Shown here: positions 19,301-27,600 of the stretch, in pieces
Layout: each line of letters opens with the position of its first letter
Position numbering within the stretch: the first letter of the stretch is position 1
NCBI GenBank assembly: GCA_012033255.1
Contig: JAAUSF010000028.1
Span: 1 to 48,710, forward strand
Length of the DNA stretch: 48,710 nt
DNA from: Cyanobacteria bacterium RU_5_0
Lineage (GTDB): Bacteria > Cyanobacteriota > Cyanobacteriia > Elainellales > Elainellaceae
Direction of reading: 5' to 3'
Position numbers and translations under genes: made by a program
Notes under the pieces: model-generated
Seen by the model: the letters and a program-made list of their open reading frames with translations, nothing else
Database searches by the model: none
Told to the model about the DNA's origin: nothing

Positions 19301-19320
19301 TGACTATCCCGATCCGCCAT
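16318..19320 (-). CDS. large surface protein: PPC domains, Ig-like domain, ELWxxDGT repeats
   Basis: 1000 residues. In order: a PPC-like domain (about 20-135, ending GEYLVRVSRQTGDSRYRL); an Ig/cadherin-like beta domain (about 145-268, PPTAALNASPL to LGTFQVNI); a collagen-like linker with three DPGGG units; a second PPC-like domain (about 285-390, AGTFYVRVFQSAAGNETNYSL); a third (about 400-535); then a long region with ELWxxDGT-type repeats (SLWRTDTTIDGTQ, KVWVTDGTDAGTR, ELWKYDTDATNT, ELWSVLP), probably a beta-propeller. This composition fits an extracellular or surface-adhesion protein. No Sec signal peptide is seen, so export by another route is likely. It shares leaderless PPC architecture with the gene at 15095-15892. 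Confidence 0.85.
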   Translation of the reverse strand: MADRDSQLGGARNLGLPANRRDRLGRNDLDDLYRVNLTGRSTLELGVSEIARRSNFNVEVYSFKRPSNQIPRNIRNQDFRRLRARDRNTFLSSIGASRKGGNANENLSLNLDAGEYLVRVSRQTGDSRYRLRATATLIPTLPSDTTPPTAALNASPLTTGGGAAYDFVVTYSDNVAINTGTIDGNDIRVTSPSGFNQLATLVSATPGGNGTPRTATYRVTAPGNTWDAADNGTYTVSLQANQVTDTNSNAAAAGALGTFQVNIAATPGGGDPGGGDPGGGVVRDGNSIAGATLVSGIPITLTGSVTNTDTQDFYQITTGTRGDYLIELAGLTADANISIVNADGSSVSRYQSQAGITQEKFIQPLDAGTFYVRVFQSAAGNETNYSLAIGNKLTDTVPNAIATVTPIPIPANNTTTFTGANYVVDGGIDSPVDYYRFRTAPAANSTDRPLLRVQLDDLFGNLDIEVVSLGVDGQPIPGRGGISDASSRSPSGTFGQGSEDFSGILSPDTEYIIRIFAPNGSGEGSTYNLTVDLAVASDIPAKTRGIRPGGESSNPRNVTEVGNFTFFSAEDGSEPSSPNSLWRTDTTIDGTQKFGDFVSLGNFTAAGNSGNNTLLYFVANDGTPNLGNDLFKCDPNGVISRVRDGDDPILSSYADLTAVGDRLYFLAEAGTGTGRRLYRTGVDGTGVELVLTAGGAEILGTRVRDLTAVGDDALFFDGRFGADGSQLAYIQNARTANNTPTEIFLTSTNPPEAVDPNDLVAVSANTLYFTAEPSTLDRKLYRYTIGDAQPTLVSLGGIAPNPGNLIFVEGTSSPNTLYFTADTIDTSSNPVGEELVRIVNPASSTTAELVSNITPDAGSSDIAGLVALDGTGRLAFITIDPADNLSKVWVTDGTDAGTRAITLTGNITEYNPSPTQLAAVGGTIFFAADTPTEGRELWKYDTDATNTLATLVGDINTTDDPSNPDVVPNSNPGSFAVANDTLLFTADDGVDGIELWSVLP

Positions 19321-19486
19321 AACTTTTGATACCCCATACTTTTATGACAAGAGATAGTCTGCCCAATTTTGCCGTCGAAACGCTCACATTTTCTTCAACT
19401 GCAATAGTAACGTTTGATATCAAATGCTTTCAAAAACGTGAAACCGTGGCGCGGAGATCTTGCTCATGCAGGTGGGACGATCGCGA

Positions 19487-21388
19487 TCACGGGAGCGGTA
19501 TTCTGGCATTCACTTGAAACTCATCAAATTTAATCACACTGGAATCGGGTTTTCGTGTGTCGAAGCGATAGCTACTGATGGTTCCTGTTTCGGTGTCTAA
19601 AATGCTGAACACCGTGATCTCATCACTGGTAATAAATGGCTGGGGTTGTCCAGCTTCATTTACCAATGGATTAATCGATGGCATCACAGGGTCTAGCCCA
19701 TTTGGATCACCCATCGCTGCATAGGTTTCACCAAAGCCGATCGGAATTTGTCGTCGTTTGTTGGCGGTGAACGTGTAAGCTCCGTAAGTATTTCCTACAT
19801 TAGAGGTTTCTAAAAAATGCATTCCAGTGGAACTGACAAATCGGTTCCAAATATGAGAATGCCCATAGAAGACTAAATTGACTCCGGCTGATTCCAGTAG
19901 AGGCATCACATCTCGAATCAAATAATCTGCACCGATCGGATACTCATAGCGAACCGCTTTGATTTGACCATCCGCAAAGTAATCGATCGCCTGCACTGGA
20001 TCGGTGTATGCCGGAACAATATTATCCCCTAATGAATGCGGCGGATGATGGAACATGACAATCTTATACTTCGCCTGCTGGAACTCTGGACGAGCCAGTT
20101 CTGCGCGTAGCCATTCATATTGTTGGCTTCCAGGGGCGATCGACTCGAAAATATGTTGACCGTAGCCCCACTTCGTCGGATCGGTTAAATCTTCATCTCG
20201 CTCTCGGAAGCGTCCTTTGGCTCCTGCATTCAGACTAGGAACTCGCCAAATATTTGTGACAAATAGCGAGATCAGCCGCACATCTCCAAAGCTAATTGCG
20301 TAATACTTCTTTCCACCCGGACTCTCAGACGGCACCGTAAACAGTTCTTCGTAAGTATCAGTATTGAACGAATTATTTTTCACCCATTCCTGCTGAACGG
20401 CTGGATCGTTGTTTGGGTTGATCGCTGAGGCAAGTTGGGCGTAAAACTGCTCAGCGATCTGCCGTGGAATGGGATCATTAAATTGTTCATTCAATCCTTT
20501 ATCCATTGAGAAGCGCCCCATCACCTCATGGTTACCCACAGATGGAAACAAAGGAGCAGATTGAATTAAGGCGGCTCCGGTATATTGGGTTTTGCTGCTC
20601 TCTGATTCCAATTCATACGTTGCACGACCCTGGAGGCATGGGAAAAAGGCATTTCCTCCATTGTCATCGAACCATTCAGAGGCGCGATCGGGAATATCGA
20701 CCAAATCACCCGCTAAGAACACAGCATCAACCTGTCCAATGGTTTCCACCACCTTCTGTAAATTGGCAGGGGTCATGGGTTTCAGTTGATGATCGGAGGT
20801 GAGCAGAATTTTTAGCGGAGTGCTTGCGGGGGGGCGCGGTGAAAGGGTGAAGCGATCGCTGCTCACGGTCTTACCATCCTCCCGGATGCTCGTTATTCGA
20901 TAGGGCAACCGGACATTTGCGGCTAGCCCAGTTACTTCTGCTTCATGCCGCCAAATGTTCCGCAGAGTAGGCTTTGGGTAAACTTGCCCCTCTGTGGTTT
21001 GTTCTCCGACTTTAGATTGCGGATCTTCTCGAACATGGCTCAGTTGAGCAGTTGCGGCGATCGCAGTTTGTTTCAAATTTTCTCCATACTCGACTGCATG
21101 ACGAGAACCCGCAAATTCTGTAAACCAAACCACTCGCACCGAAGTCTCGGTCGGCAGTTGCAAGAATGGGTCAGTCAGTAGGGTGGGTGCTGGCACGAAG
21201 AAAGGTTGAAACAACAAACGGAGTAACAATAGACCGTAAGCGAGAAGGGTTAGAAATACTATCGCGACTAGGATGACGCGACCGTTGGAGTAGTTTGCAA
21301 GGGTCACGCGGTTCAATTGAGGCGTAGCTTTACTGAATCTGTTACTGAATTTGTCGTTCAGGAATTGTGCTGCTCTCAGATGTATCAA
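19487..21388 (-). CDS. membrane-anchored metallophosphoesterase, purple acid phosphatase-like
   Basis: 633 residues. One membrane span lies at about residues 37-60 (VILVAIVFLTLLAYGLLLLR). A fibronectin-III-like domain as in purple acid phosphatases follows (about 68-185, DPFLQLPTETSVRVVWFTEF), then a calcineurin-like phosphoesterase domain. Metal motifs are ILLTSDHQL (residue ~195), FLAGDLVDI, SVGNHEV, MFHHPPHS and FYGHSHIWNR. The first motif reads Asp-His-Gln where many relatives have Asp-x-His. The catalytic domain should face the periplasm. The substrate is unknown, perhaps organic phosphate. The start is a TTG (MIHLRAAQF) with a weak ribosome site; a GTG 27 codons later is an alternative. 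Confidence 0.88.
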   Translation of the reverse strand: MIHLRAAQFLNDKFSNRFSKATPQLNRVTLANYSNGRVILVAIVFLTLLAYGLLLLRLLFQPFFVPAPTLLTDPFLQLPTETSVRVVWFTEFAGSRHAVEYGENLKQTAIAATAQLSHVREDPQSKVGEQTTEGQVYPKPTLRNIWRHEAEVTGLAANVRLPYRITSIREDGKTVSSDRFTLSPRPPASTPLKILLTSDHQLKPMTPANLQKVVETIGQVDAVFLAGDLVDIPDRASEWFDDNGGNAFFPCLQGRATYELESESSKTQYTGAALIQSAPLFPSVGNHEVMGRFSMDKGLNEQFNDPIPRQIAEQFYAQLASAINPNNDPAVQQEWVKNNSFNTDTYEELFTVPSESPGGKKYYAISFGDVRLISLFVTNIWRVPSLNAGAKGRFRERDEDLTDPTKWGYGQHIFESIAPGSQQYEWLRAELARPEFQQAKYKIVMFHHPPHSLGDNIVPAYTDPVQAIDYFADGQIKAVRYEYPIGADYLIRDVMPLLESAGVNLVFYGHSHIWNRFVSSTGMHFLETSNVGNTYGAYTFTANKRRQIPIGFGETYAAMGDPNGLDPVMPSINPLVNEAGQPQPFITSDEITVFSILDTETGTISSYRFDTRKPDSSVIKFDEFQVNARIPLP

Positions 21389-21554
21389 CAGGGTGAGAAG
21401 ATCACTCTACCTCGACATGGGTAATAATCCCTAAGTGTGAGAGGCCAATCACCGTGAACTTTCTTGATGACATCTAAAATTATAAATGGACATCTTTAAG
21501 AAAACTACATGAGTTAATACGCTTCTCATTAGTGATAAACCCATGATAAGAGTA

Positions 21555-21570
21555 AACCCAATATTGGGTT
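21555..21570. promoter_or_regulatory. 16-bp perfect palindrome upstream of the exopolysaccharide cluster
   Basis: AACCCAATATTGGGTT is a perfect palindrome about 230 bases before the first glycosyltransferase start, in the 410-base region between divergent genes. Such dyads are typical of dimeric repressor sites. The region otherwise shows no gene. Confidence 0.4.
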
Positions 21571-21648
21571 AAATATCAATTTGTCAACCGTAAAAACTTG
21601 GGTTTTGCTTCTCCAAATTCTAGCAAAGAATAAAACTTTATCTGTATA

Positions 21649-21667
21649 AAAGCTTTGTAAAAGCTTT
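21649..21667. promoter_or_regulatory. paired AAAGCTTT sites, 11 bp apart
   Basis: Two identical AAAGCTTT palindromes at 21649-21656 and 21660-21667 have centres exactly 11 bp apart, about one helical turn, so dimers could bind side by side on the same DNA face. They lie 130-150 bases before the glycosyltransferase start at 21799. Function as an operator is inferred. Confidence 0.35.
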
Positions 21668-21798
21668 ATTCTTGTCGAAAGTAGAGAACCTTAACAAAAA
21701 GAAAGGGTGAAACGTTGTCCAGTTGATCCCCACGATCGACTGTATTGGTATTTGATGGAAGTTAATCGCTCAAACGCTCGAAGAATTTACGTAAGCTA

Positions 21799-23079
21799 AT
21801 GTCTTTGAAAGTCGCCTACCTCATCAACCAGTATCCTAAAGTTAGCCATAGCTTCATTCGACGAGAGATCCTGGCTCTTGAAGCGTGTGGCATTCCCGTG
21901 TCGCGGTTTTCAATTCGATCGTGTGCGGCTGAATTGGTGGATGAGGCAGACAAACAAGAACTAGAAAAAACTCGGTTTGTGTTAGGAAGCGGGATAAAGG
22001 GATTGCTTTCCGGGTTGCTTCGCGTCGCTGTCACTCGCCCCATACGCTTTTTGCAGTCCCTACGCTTGACATTTAAGATTGGCTGGCAATCTGAACAAGG
22101 CGTTGCCCGTCATTTAGCATATTTTGCTGAGGCGTGTGTCTTATTGGGTTGGTTTGCCGAGGAGGGAATCACTCATATACATTCCCATTTCGGCACTAAT
22201 TCCACGACGGTTGCCCTGTTGTGTCATACGCTTGGAGGTCCAGCGTACAGCTTCACGGTTCATGGTCCTGAAGAGTTCGACAAGGTTAAGGCGATCGCGC
22301 TTCCCGAAAAGATTAGGCGATCGGCGTTTGTCGTGGCGATTAGTTCGTTTGGCAAGAGTCAGCTTTATCGCTGGTGTGATTTCAATCAATGGTCAAAAAT
22401 TCATGTTGTGCATTGTGGAGTGGATCAAGACTTCTTGATTCAACTGCCTACTGCCATTCCGGATGACCCCCAATTTGTTTGTGTGGGGCGGCTTTGTGAA
22501 GACAAAGGGCAAGTTCTTCTGATTGATGCAGCACAGCGTCTTGCCTCAGAAGGCTTACGTTTCAAGCTGATCCTCGTTGGTGATGGGTCGTTACGCGCTG
22601 AAATTGAAGCCCTCATTGCGGCATTGAATTTAGAGAACTGTGTCGAAATTACAGGTTGGGCAAGCAGTACAGAAGTCCGTCAGCGCCTTTTAACCTCTCG
22701 CGTGATGGTGTTGCCTAGCTTTGCAGAAGGGTTGCCTGTGGTCATTATGGAAGCGTTAGCTCTCCATCGTCCCGTGATCAGCACGACGATCGCTGGAATT
22801 CCTGAACTCGTTCGACCGGGGATCAGTGGTTGGCTTGTGCCCCCTGGAGACATTGACGCTTTAACCAATGCTATGCGATCGGCATTGCAATCTCCTATTT
22901 CAGAATTAGAACGCATGGGGCAGCAAGGCGCAGACCAAGTAGCGCAGCAGCATAATAGCGCGATCGAATCGGGTAAATTGGCCGCCTTATTCCGTTCTAC
23001 AGGGCAACGTCTACCTGATGAAACCACTGAATCCAAAACTATTCATTTTGCCAATGTTTCCCCTGCCGAGGGGAACTGA
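21799..23079 (+). CDS. glycosyltransferase family 4
   Basis: 426-residue GT-B fold glycosyltransferase of the GT4 group. N-terminal MSLKVAYLINQYPKVSHSFIRREI is typical of colanic-acid/exopolysaccharide enzymes. The donor-binding C-terminal half has VCVGRLCEDKGQVLLIDA, the conserved glutamates in EGLPVVIMEALALHRPVISTTIAGIPELV, and GWLVPPGDIDALTNAM. It should transfer a sugar from a nucleotide donor to a growing lipid-linked repeat unit at the inner face of the membrane. It is the first gene of the plus-strand polysaccharide cluster, followed after 47 bases by the flippase gene. Donor and linkage cannot be read from the sequence. Confidence 0.92.
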   Translation: MSLKVAYLINQYPKVSHSFIRREILALEACGIPVSRFSIRSCAAELVDEADKQELEKTRFVLGSGIKGLLSGLLRVAVTRPIRFLQSLRLTFKIGWQSEQGVARHLAYFAEACVLLGWFAEEGITHIHSHFGTNSTTVALLCHTLGGPAYSFTVHGPEEFDKVKAIALPEKIRRSAFVVAISSFGKSQLYRWCDFNQWSKIHVVHCGVDQDFLIQLPTAIPDDPQFVCVGRLCEDKGQVLLIDAAQRLASEGLRFKLILVGDGSLRAEIEALIAALNLENCVEITGWASSTEVRQRLLTSRVMVLPSFAEGLPVVIMEALALHRPVISTTIAGIPELVRPGISGWLVPPGDIDALTNAMRSALQSPISELERMGQQGADQVAQQHNSAIESGKLAALFRSTGQRLPDETTESKTIHFANVSPAEGN

Positions 23080-23126
23080 TGCCCAATCCCTTTGTTTTTA
23101 CTGTCCATCTGCCAACGGAGTAATTC

Positions 23127-24494
23127 ATGTCAGCCTCTAGCTCATCCGTCAAAAAGCTTGCCATTCGAGGCGCAATTTGGACGATTATTGGCTACGGTAC
23201 TAGTCAAGTTGTTCGTTTCGTCAGCAACATCGTTCTAACTAGCCTCCTCGTGCCAGAACTGTTCGGATTGATGAGTCTAGTTTATGTGTTTATCACGGGG
23301 CTGCATCTCTTTTCGGATCTGGGGATTAATGCCAATGTGGTTCAGAGTAAACGAGGAGACGATCCAGCTTTTTTGAACACCGCTTGGACCGTGCAAGTCT
23401 TGCGAGGGGTAGGACTGTGGGTTTGCTGCCTGTTCATTGCTTTTCCAGCCTCTCAAATTTACAAAACCCCTGAGCTGCTATGGTTGATTCCGATCGTCGG
23501 TATTGCTACCCTTCTGAATGGGTTTAACTCCACAGCCATCTTCAGCCTCAACCGTCATCTTTCGGTCAGACAACTGGCACTTTATGAACTGGGAGGACAA
23601 GTCACCTCGATTTCAGTGACCCTGATTTGGGCCGCTATTAGCCCTTCCATCTGGGCGTTAATTGTAGGTAATTTTGTATCAGCCTCGTTTCAGTTGTTCT
23701 GGAGTCACCGCTTAAACTCGATCGCGCCTAACCGCTTCACATGGGAACCGAAAGCCGTCAAGGAACTGATTTCCTTCGGTAAGTGGATCTTCGTGTCAAC
23801 CGTTCTGACATTTCTTGCCACACAAGCCGATCGATTGATTCTAGGGACACTATTTACCCTTCAGTTGTTGGGGATCTACCATGTTGCCTATGCGCTCTCC
23901 GACATTCCGCGTGGCGTTTTATTGGCGATTAGCGGCAAAGTCATTTATCCGGCATACTCAAAATTTGTCGATCTTCCGCGTGATGAATTCCGAGCTAAAA
24001 TTCTGCGGAATCGCGGACCGATCTTGATTGCAGCCGCGTTTGGGTTAGCGGCTCTGGTTGGGTTTAGCGATATCGTCGTCAAGATTCTTTATCGAGAAAG
24101 CTACTCTGTTGATGCGTCTTGGATGGTGCCACTGCTGTCGATGGGTCTTTGGCCCATCATGCTGACTCAAACGATCGATCCGGCATTAATCGCGATCGGA
24201 AAGCCCAGTTACAATGCGTTTGCTTCTTTCACAAGCTTTCTGGTGTATGCCATTGGCATCCCGTTTGGCTTTTACTCTCCTCTGGGGGAAGTGGGTGCGG
24301 TGCTGGCGGTTGCTTTGAGTAATATTCCAATCTGGTGTGCCACAGCCTATGGACTTTGGCGTGAGAAATTGCCTGTGTTTAGGCAAGATGCGCTTTCCAC
24401 GGCATTATTTTTGGCAATTCTTAGCGTCTTAGCCATGATTCGTAATGCATTGGGGCTTGGACTCCCATTCGAGGGATTGTTTACTTTACAGTAA
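23127..24494 (+). CDS. oligosaccharide flippase, Wzx/PST type
   Basis: 455 residues with about 12 hydrophobic spans. The start, KLAIRGAIWTIIGYGTSQVVRFVSNIVLTSLLVPELFGLMSLVYVF, and the VVQSKRGDDPAFLNTAWTVQVLRG region are characteristic of the PST branch of the MOP superfamily. It should move lipid-linked sugar repeats from the cytoplasmic to the periplasmic face of the inner membrane. It sits between a GT4 gene and the tandem glycosyltransferase-like pair, as expected for a Wzx/Wzy-type exopolysaccharide locus. Confidence 0.92.
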   Translation: MSASSSSVKKLAIRGAIWTIIGYGTSQVVRFVSNIVLTSLLVPELFGLMSLVYVFITGLHLFSDLGINANVVQSKRGDDPAFLNTAWTVQVLRGVGLWVCCLFIAFPASQIYKTPELLWLIPIVGIATLLNGFNSTAIFSLNRHLSVRQLALYELGGQVTSISVTLIWAAISPSIWALIVGNFVSASFQLFWSHRLNSIAPNRFTWEPKAVKELISFGKWIFVSTVLTFLATQADRLILGTLFTLQLLGIYHVAYALSDIPRGVLLAISGKVIYPAYSKFVDLPRDEFRAKILRNRGPILIAAAFGLAALVGFSDIVVKILYRESYSVDASWMVPLLSMGLWPIMLTQTIDPALIAIGKPSYNAFASFTSFLVYAIGIPFGFYSPLGEVGAVLAVALSNIPIWCATAYGLWREKLPVFRQDALSTALFLAILSVLAMIRNALGLGLPFEGLFTLQ

Positions 24495-24641
24495 TTTGAA
24501 GATTCGTTGAATTCACGCATATTTAACGACATCTCACTGTATTTACCTAGAGAACGATTGAATCATTTAGTAGTGTCAATGTAAGTGGCACGTTGCACGG
24601 TGAATAAATCGCTGTAAATGAATCCTAGGGCAGTCCGTACT

Positions 24642-25346
24642 ATGAGTGAACAACCCAGCTATCTAAAAGACATCTCTCTAATCATTCATCCTGATGGAGA
24701 GACGACTGTTTCTGAAGAGACTCTGCTTAAGTGGTTTGATTTCTTAGGTGGAAAACCCGGTGAAGTTGTCTTGGTAGACAATGGCAGCCATATCGAGGTT
24801 CAGGATGCTTACTGGACACTGTTTCATAAGAGACTAATCGATAAGTTGCAACTCAGCCAACCCAGTTATCGAGAGCAGGCTCAGGCAGAGGAACATATCC
24901 AGATTTATATGGAAGGCTCGATCGCCTGTAAGCCTTACATCCTCTGGTTCAGTACTCATCTCATCCCCCATCGCCAAGGGCAAGACGATTGGCTGAAAGA
25001 GGCGATCGGCTATCTCGATCGCGATGAAGTGATGGCAGTGAGTAGCTCTCTGAATGCCCCGAAGTATCACAATGCTTGGGACGGATGGTATTACAGCCGC
25101 CAGTGCAATCTCAATTTTGCGTTGATGAAGTGGAACACATTCATTGATGCCACCCATGAGTATGCCGATCGCTATATCACAGCCGGTTTCATAGGCGAGA
25201 ACCCTGCTGAAGCGGAGGGCAATGGGAAAGACATGGTGAAGCTGGCATTGGATCGGTATATCGATAGTCGTAAGCTGTATGTTCTCTGCAAGGCAGAAGA
25301 CAGCCATTGGACTATTCAGCAGCAGGTATTTGAATCAATCGCATGA
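24642..25346 (+). CDS. GT-A-like protein, tandem paralogue 1 (short form)
   Basis: 234 residues from ATG 24642 (MSEQPSYLKDISLIIHPDG), chosen because the next gene has the matching start MSEQVSKLSEISLI. It shares most of its length with that gene: FLGGKPGEVVLVDNGSHIE, YLDRDEVMAVSSSLN, AWDGWYYSRQCNLNFALMK. The VDNGS strand end resembles the nucleotide-sugar site of GT2-type enzymes, but the usual DxD is replaced by FSTHL where the paralogue has FNIDT. It may therefore be a catalytically weakened copy. It lacks the C-terminal ~80 residues of the paralogue. Glycosyltransferase identity is an inference from context and fold-like motifs. Confidence 0.75.
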   Translation: MSEQPSYLKDISLIIHPDGETTVSEETLLKWFDFLGGKPGEVVLVDNGSHIEVQDAYWTLFHKRLIDKLQLSQPSYREQAQAEEHIQIYMEGSIACKPYILWFSTHLIPHRQGQDDWLKEAIGYLDRDEVMAVSSSLNAPKYHNAWDGWYYSRQCNLNFALMKWNTFIDATHEYADRYITAGFIGENPAEAEGNGKDMVKLALDRYIDSRKLYVLCKAEDSHWTIQQQVFESIA

Positions 25347-25357
25347 GGTGGTCAATC

Positions 25358-26311
25358 ATGAGTGAGCAAGTCAGTAAACTAAGTGAAATTTCCCTAATTG
25401 CTCGGAACTACGGGGATGGTATTGTTCTTGAAGATGTGCTGAACGACTGGTTTGAGTTTCTGGGTGGCAAACCCGGTGAAGTGATCATTGTGGATGCCGG
25501 AAGCAATGCTGAAACCTTGGATGTGTATTGGAAACTCTATAAGCAAGGAATGATTGACAAAATTCAATTCATTCACCCTGACCACGACGAACGGAAACAC
25601 CATTTGGGCTTCGTCCAGATTTATCGCGCTGGCGCGATCGCCACTAAACCCTACGTCCTCTGGTTCAACATTGACACATTGCCCTATCGCAAAGGTCATG
25701 AAGGGTGGCTGGAAGAATCGCTCGGTTATCTCGATCGCGATGAAGTGATGTCAGTCGGTGGTTCATTCAACCTCCCTTCTAAGAGCCATGATGCTTGGGA
25801 TGGTTGGTATTACAGCTATAAGTGCAGCCTTAATTTTGCCCTGATGAAGCGAACAACCTTCATGGCGGCAATGCATGAATATGCTGGAGACTATATCAAA
25901 TCTGGCTTTAAGGGCGTTAACCCTGCGATCGTAGAATATGATAGCGCCGATCGGGGTCGCTATATCCTGGAAATCGCCCTAGAGCGGTATATTGAACGCC
26001 ATGCTGTTTTCACACTCTGCAAGGTCGAAGATGTCAACTGGACAGTCTTCCACACTAACCTGCATGAACATCGCCTGAAAGCCACTCGTGAAAAGTATCG
26101 TGTCCGCAAGGATGTCAAACGCTACATGAACGTTGGCTTCTCAGATGCCAACCCTGATCCCGCGAAGGCACTCTATTACGGTCATCCGCCGATGCCATTG
26201 GCTAGAAAGCTGCGGATTGCATTTGGCAAGTCTCAGTTGGGTCCATTCTGGCGATCGGTTAAGCATCGTTGGCATTACAAACCCAAAATGGCATCGTTCT
26301 GGTTCATTTAG
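25358..26311 (+). CDS. GT-A-like protein, tandem paralogue 2 (long form)
   Basis: 317 residues from ATG 25358 (MSEQVSKLSEISLIARNYG), with a good GAGGTGG ribosome site 6 bases upstream. The first ~235 residues parallel the preceding gene: FLGGKPGEVIIVDAGSN, YVLWFNIDTLPYRKGHEGW, YLDRDEVMSVGGSFN, AWDGWYYSYKCSLNFALMKR. A basic tail follows (about 240-317, HRLKATREKYRVRKDVKRYM and LARKLRIAFGKSQLG). I read it as a GT2-like glycosyltransferase with IVDAGSN as the nucleotide-binding strand and FNIDT as the possible metal motif. The two genes are separated by 11 bases and surely co-transcribed. Confidence 0.75.
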   Translation: MSEQVSKLSEISLIARNYGDGIVLEDVLNDWFEFLGGKPGEVIIVDAGSNAETLDVYWKLYKQGMIDKIQFIHPDHDERKHHLGFVQIYRAGAIATKPYVLWFNIDTLPYRKGHEGWLEESLGYLDRDEVMSVGGSFNLPSKSHDAWDGWYYSYKCSLNFALMKRTTFMAAMHEYAGDYIKSGFKGVNPAIVEYDSADRGRYILEIALERYIERHAVFTLCKVEDVNWTVFHTNLHEHRLKATREKYRVRKDVKRYMNVGFSDANPDPAKALYYGHPPMPLARKLRIAFGKSQLGPFWRSVKHRWHYKPKMASFWFI

Positions 26312-26351
26312 TCCATTGTTAAGTGAAAGCATCTTTTACTGGATAGAGCTT

Positions 26352-27479
26352 ATGAAAATCACCGTGGTCATGGGTGGGTTAACGCTGGCGGGTGGCGATC
26401 GAGTGCTTGCCACTTATGCCCAACAACTCCAGAGCCGAGGGCATGATGTATTCCTCATTGCTCGTCCACCACAACCAGTTACCTTCCGTCAACACATGGC
26501 TTCGCTGGTTAGGGGGCGAGGCCTGATTCCAAAGCGAAAGCGTCTTTCCCACTTTGACAATATTGATGTGCCGCGTCACTTCGTCGATCGCTTTCGTCCC
26601 ATTACCGATGCCGATCTTCCTGATGCAGATGTGGTGATCGCAACTTGGTGGGAAACGGCCGAATGGGTGGCTAATCTGTCTCCCGCAAAAGGGACAAAAG
26701 TCTATTTTGTGCAACATCACGAGGTATTTGACTATCTACCTAAGGAAAAAGTAGAAGCCAGTTATTCACTGCCTCTGCACAAAATCACTGTTTCACAGTG
26801 GATTGCGGACATTATGCGAGAGCGGTATAACGATTTCAATGTATCCTTAGTCCCTAACAGTGTTGATACGGCTCAATTCTACGCACCACCTCGCGGTAAG
26901 CAGCCCCTTCCAACTATAGGAGTAATGTATGCAACTGCTCCTTGGAAAGGCTGTGATATCAGCTTCAAGGCATTTTCGCTGGCATCTGAACGGATTCCCA
27001 ATCTTCGCTTGCTTGCCTTTGGTAGCCAAGCGCTTTCTCCAGATTTGCCTTTACCTCCTGGCAGTGAATTTGCTCATTGTCCCTCTCAAGATGTGATTAG
27101 GGGAATATATTCTCAGTGTGATGTTTGGTTGTTTGGCAGTCGAGCGGAAGGTTTTGGTTTACCCATTTTAGAAGCAATGGCATGTCGAACACCCGTAATT
27201 GGCACCCCTGCCGGAGCCGCTCCAGAACTTCTGACTGATGGGGCTGGAATTTTAGTGAAGCCTGAAGATCCCGACGATATGGCAATGGCGATCGAACATA
27301 TCTGTAATCTTTCTGAAGCTGAGTGGAAACAAATGTCAGATGCAGCATATAGCAAGATCGCAAATTACACCATCGAAGATGCTGTGACTTTGTTTGAATC
27401 AGCACTGGATACAGCGATCGATCGCCAAAAACACGGTGAGTTCTCCAACTCCAATCCACTCAAAGCAGCCAGTGCTTAA
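26352..27479 (+). CDS. glycosyltransferase family 4
   Basis: 375 residues from ATG 26352 (MKITVVMGGLTLAGGDRVLATYAQQLQSRGHDVFLIARPP). The frame stays open upstream to 26133, inside the previous gene, but only this start gives a proper GT-B N-terminus. Further motifs are ATWWETAEWVANL, YFVQHHEVFDYL, VPNSVDTAQFY, and the GT4 donor site EGFGLPILEAMACRTPVIGTPAGAAPELL. Part of the exopolysaccharide cluster. Substrate not assignable. Confidence 0.92.
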   Translation: MKITVVMGGLTLAGGDRVLATYAQQLQSRGHDVFLIARPPQPVTFRQHMASLVRGRGLIPKRKRLSHFDNIDVPRHFVDRFRPITDADLPDADVVIATWWETAEWVANLSPAKGTKVYFVQHHEVFDYLPKEKVEASYSLPLHKITVSQWIADIMRERYNDFNVSLVPNSVDTAQFYAPPRGKQPLPTIGVMYATAPWKGCDISFKAFSLASERIPNLRLLAFGSQALSPDLPLPPGSEFAHCPSQDVIRGIYSQCDVWLFGSRAEGFGLPILEAMACRTPVIGTPAGAAPELLTDGAGILVKPEDPDDMAMAIEHICNLSEAEWKQMSDAAYSKIANYTIEDAVTLFESALDTAIDRQKHGEFSNSNPLKAASA

Positions 27480-27600
27480 TTGTAAGAGTTGAAACGCAAG
27501 TTGAATTTTCTGCGTCCGTAATTGCATTGATCAAGTTCAAAACAATTTCACCCTGCCATCAATGTTCTCAGAACGCTGCATGATTGTTTGAGGTAAACTT

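Noticed and set aside
26133..26351. 73-residue N-terminal extension of the GT4 protein
   Set aside because: It lies inside the preceding gene in another frame. The GT-B fold begins at MKITVVMGGLTLAGG.
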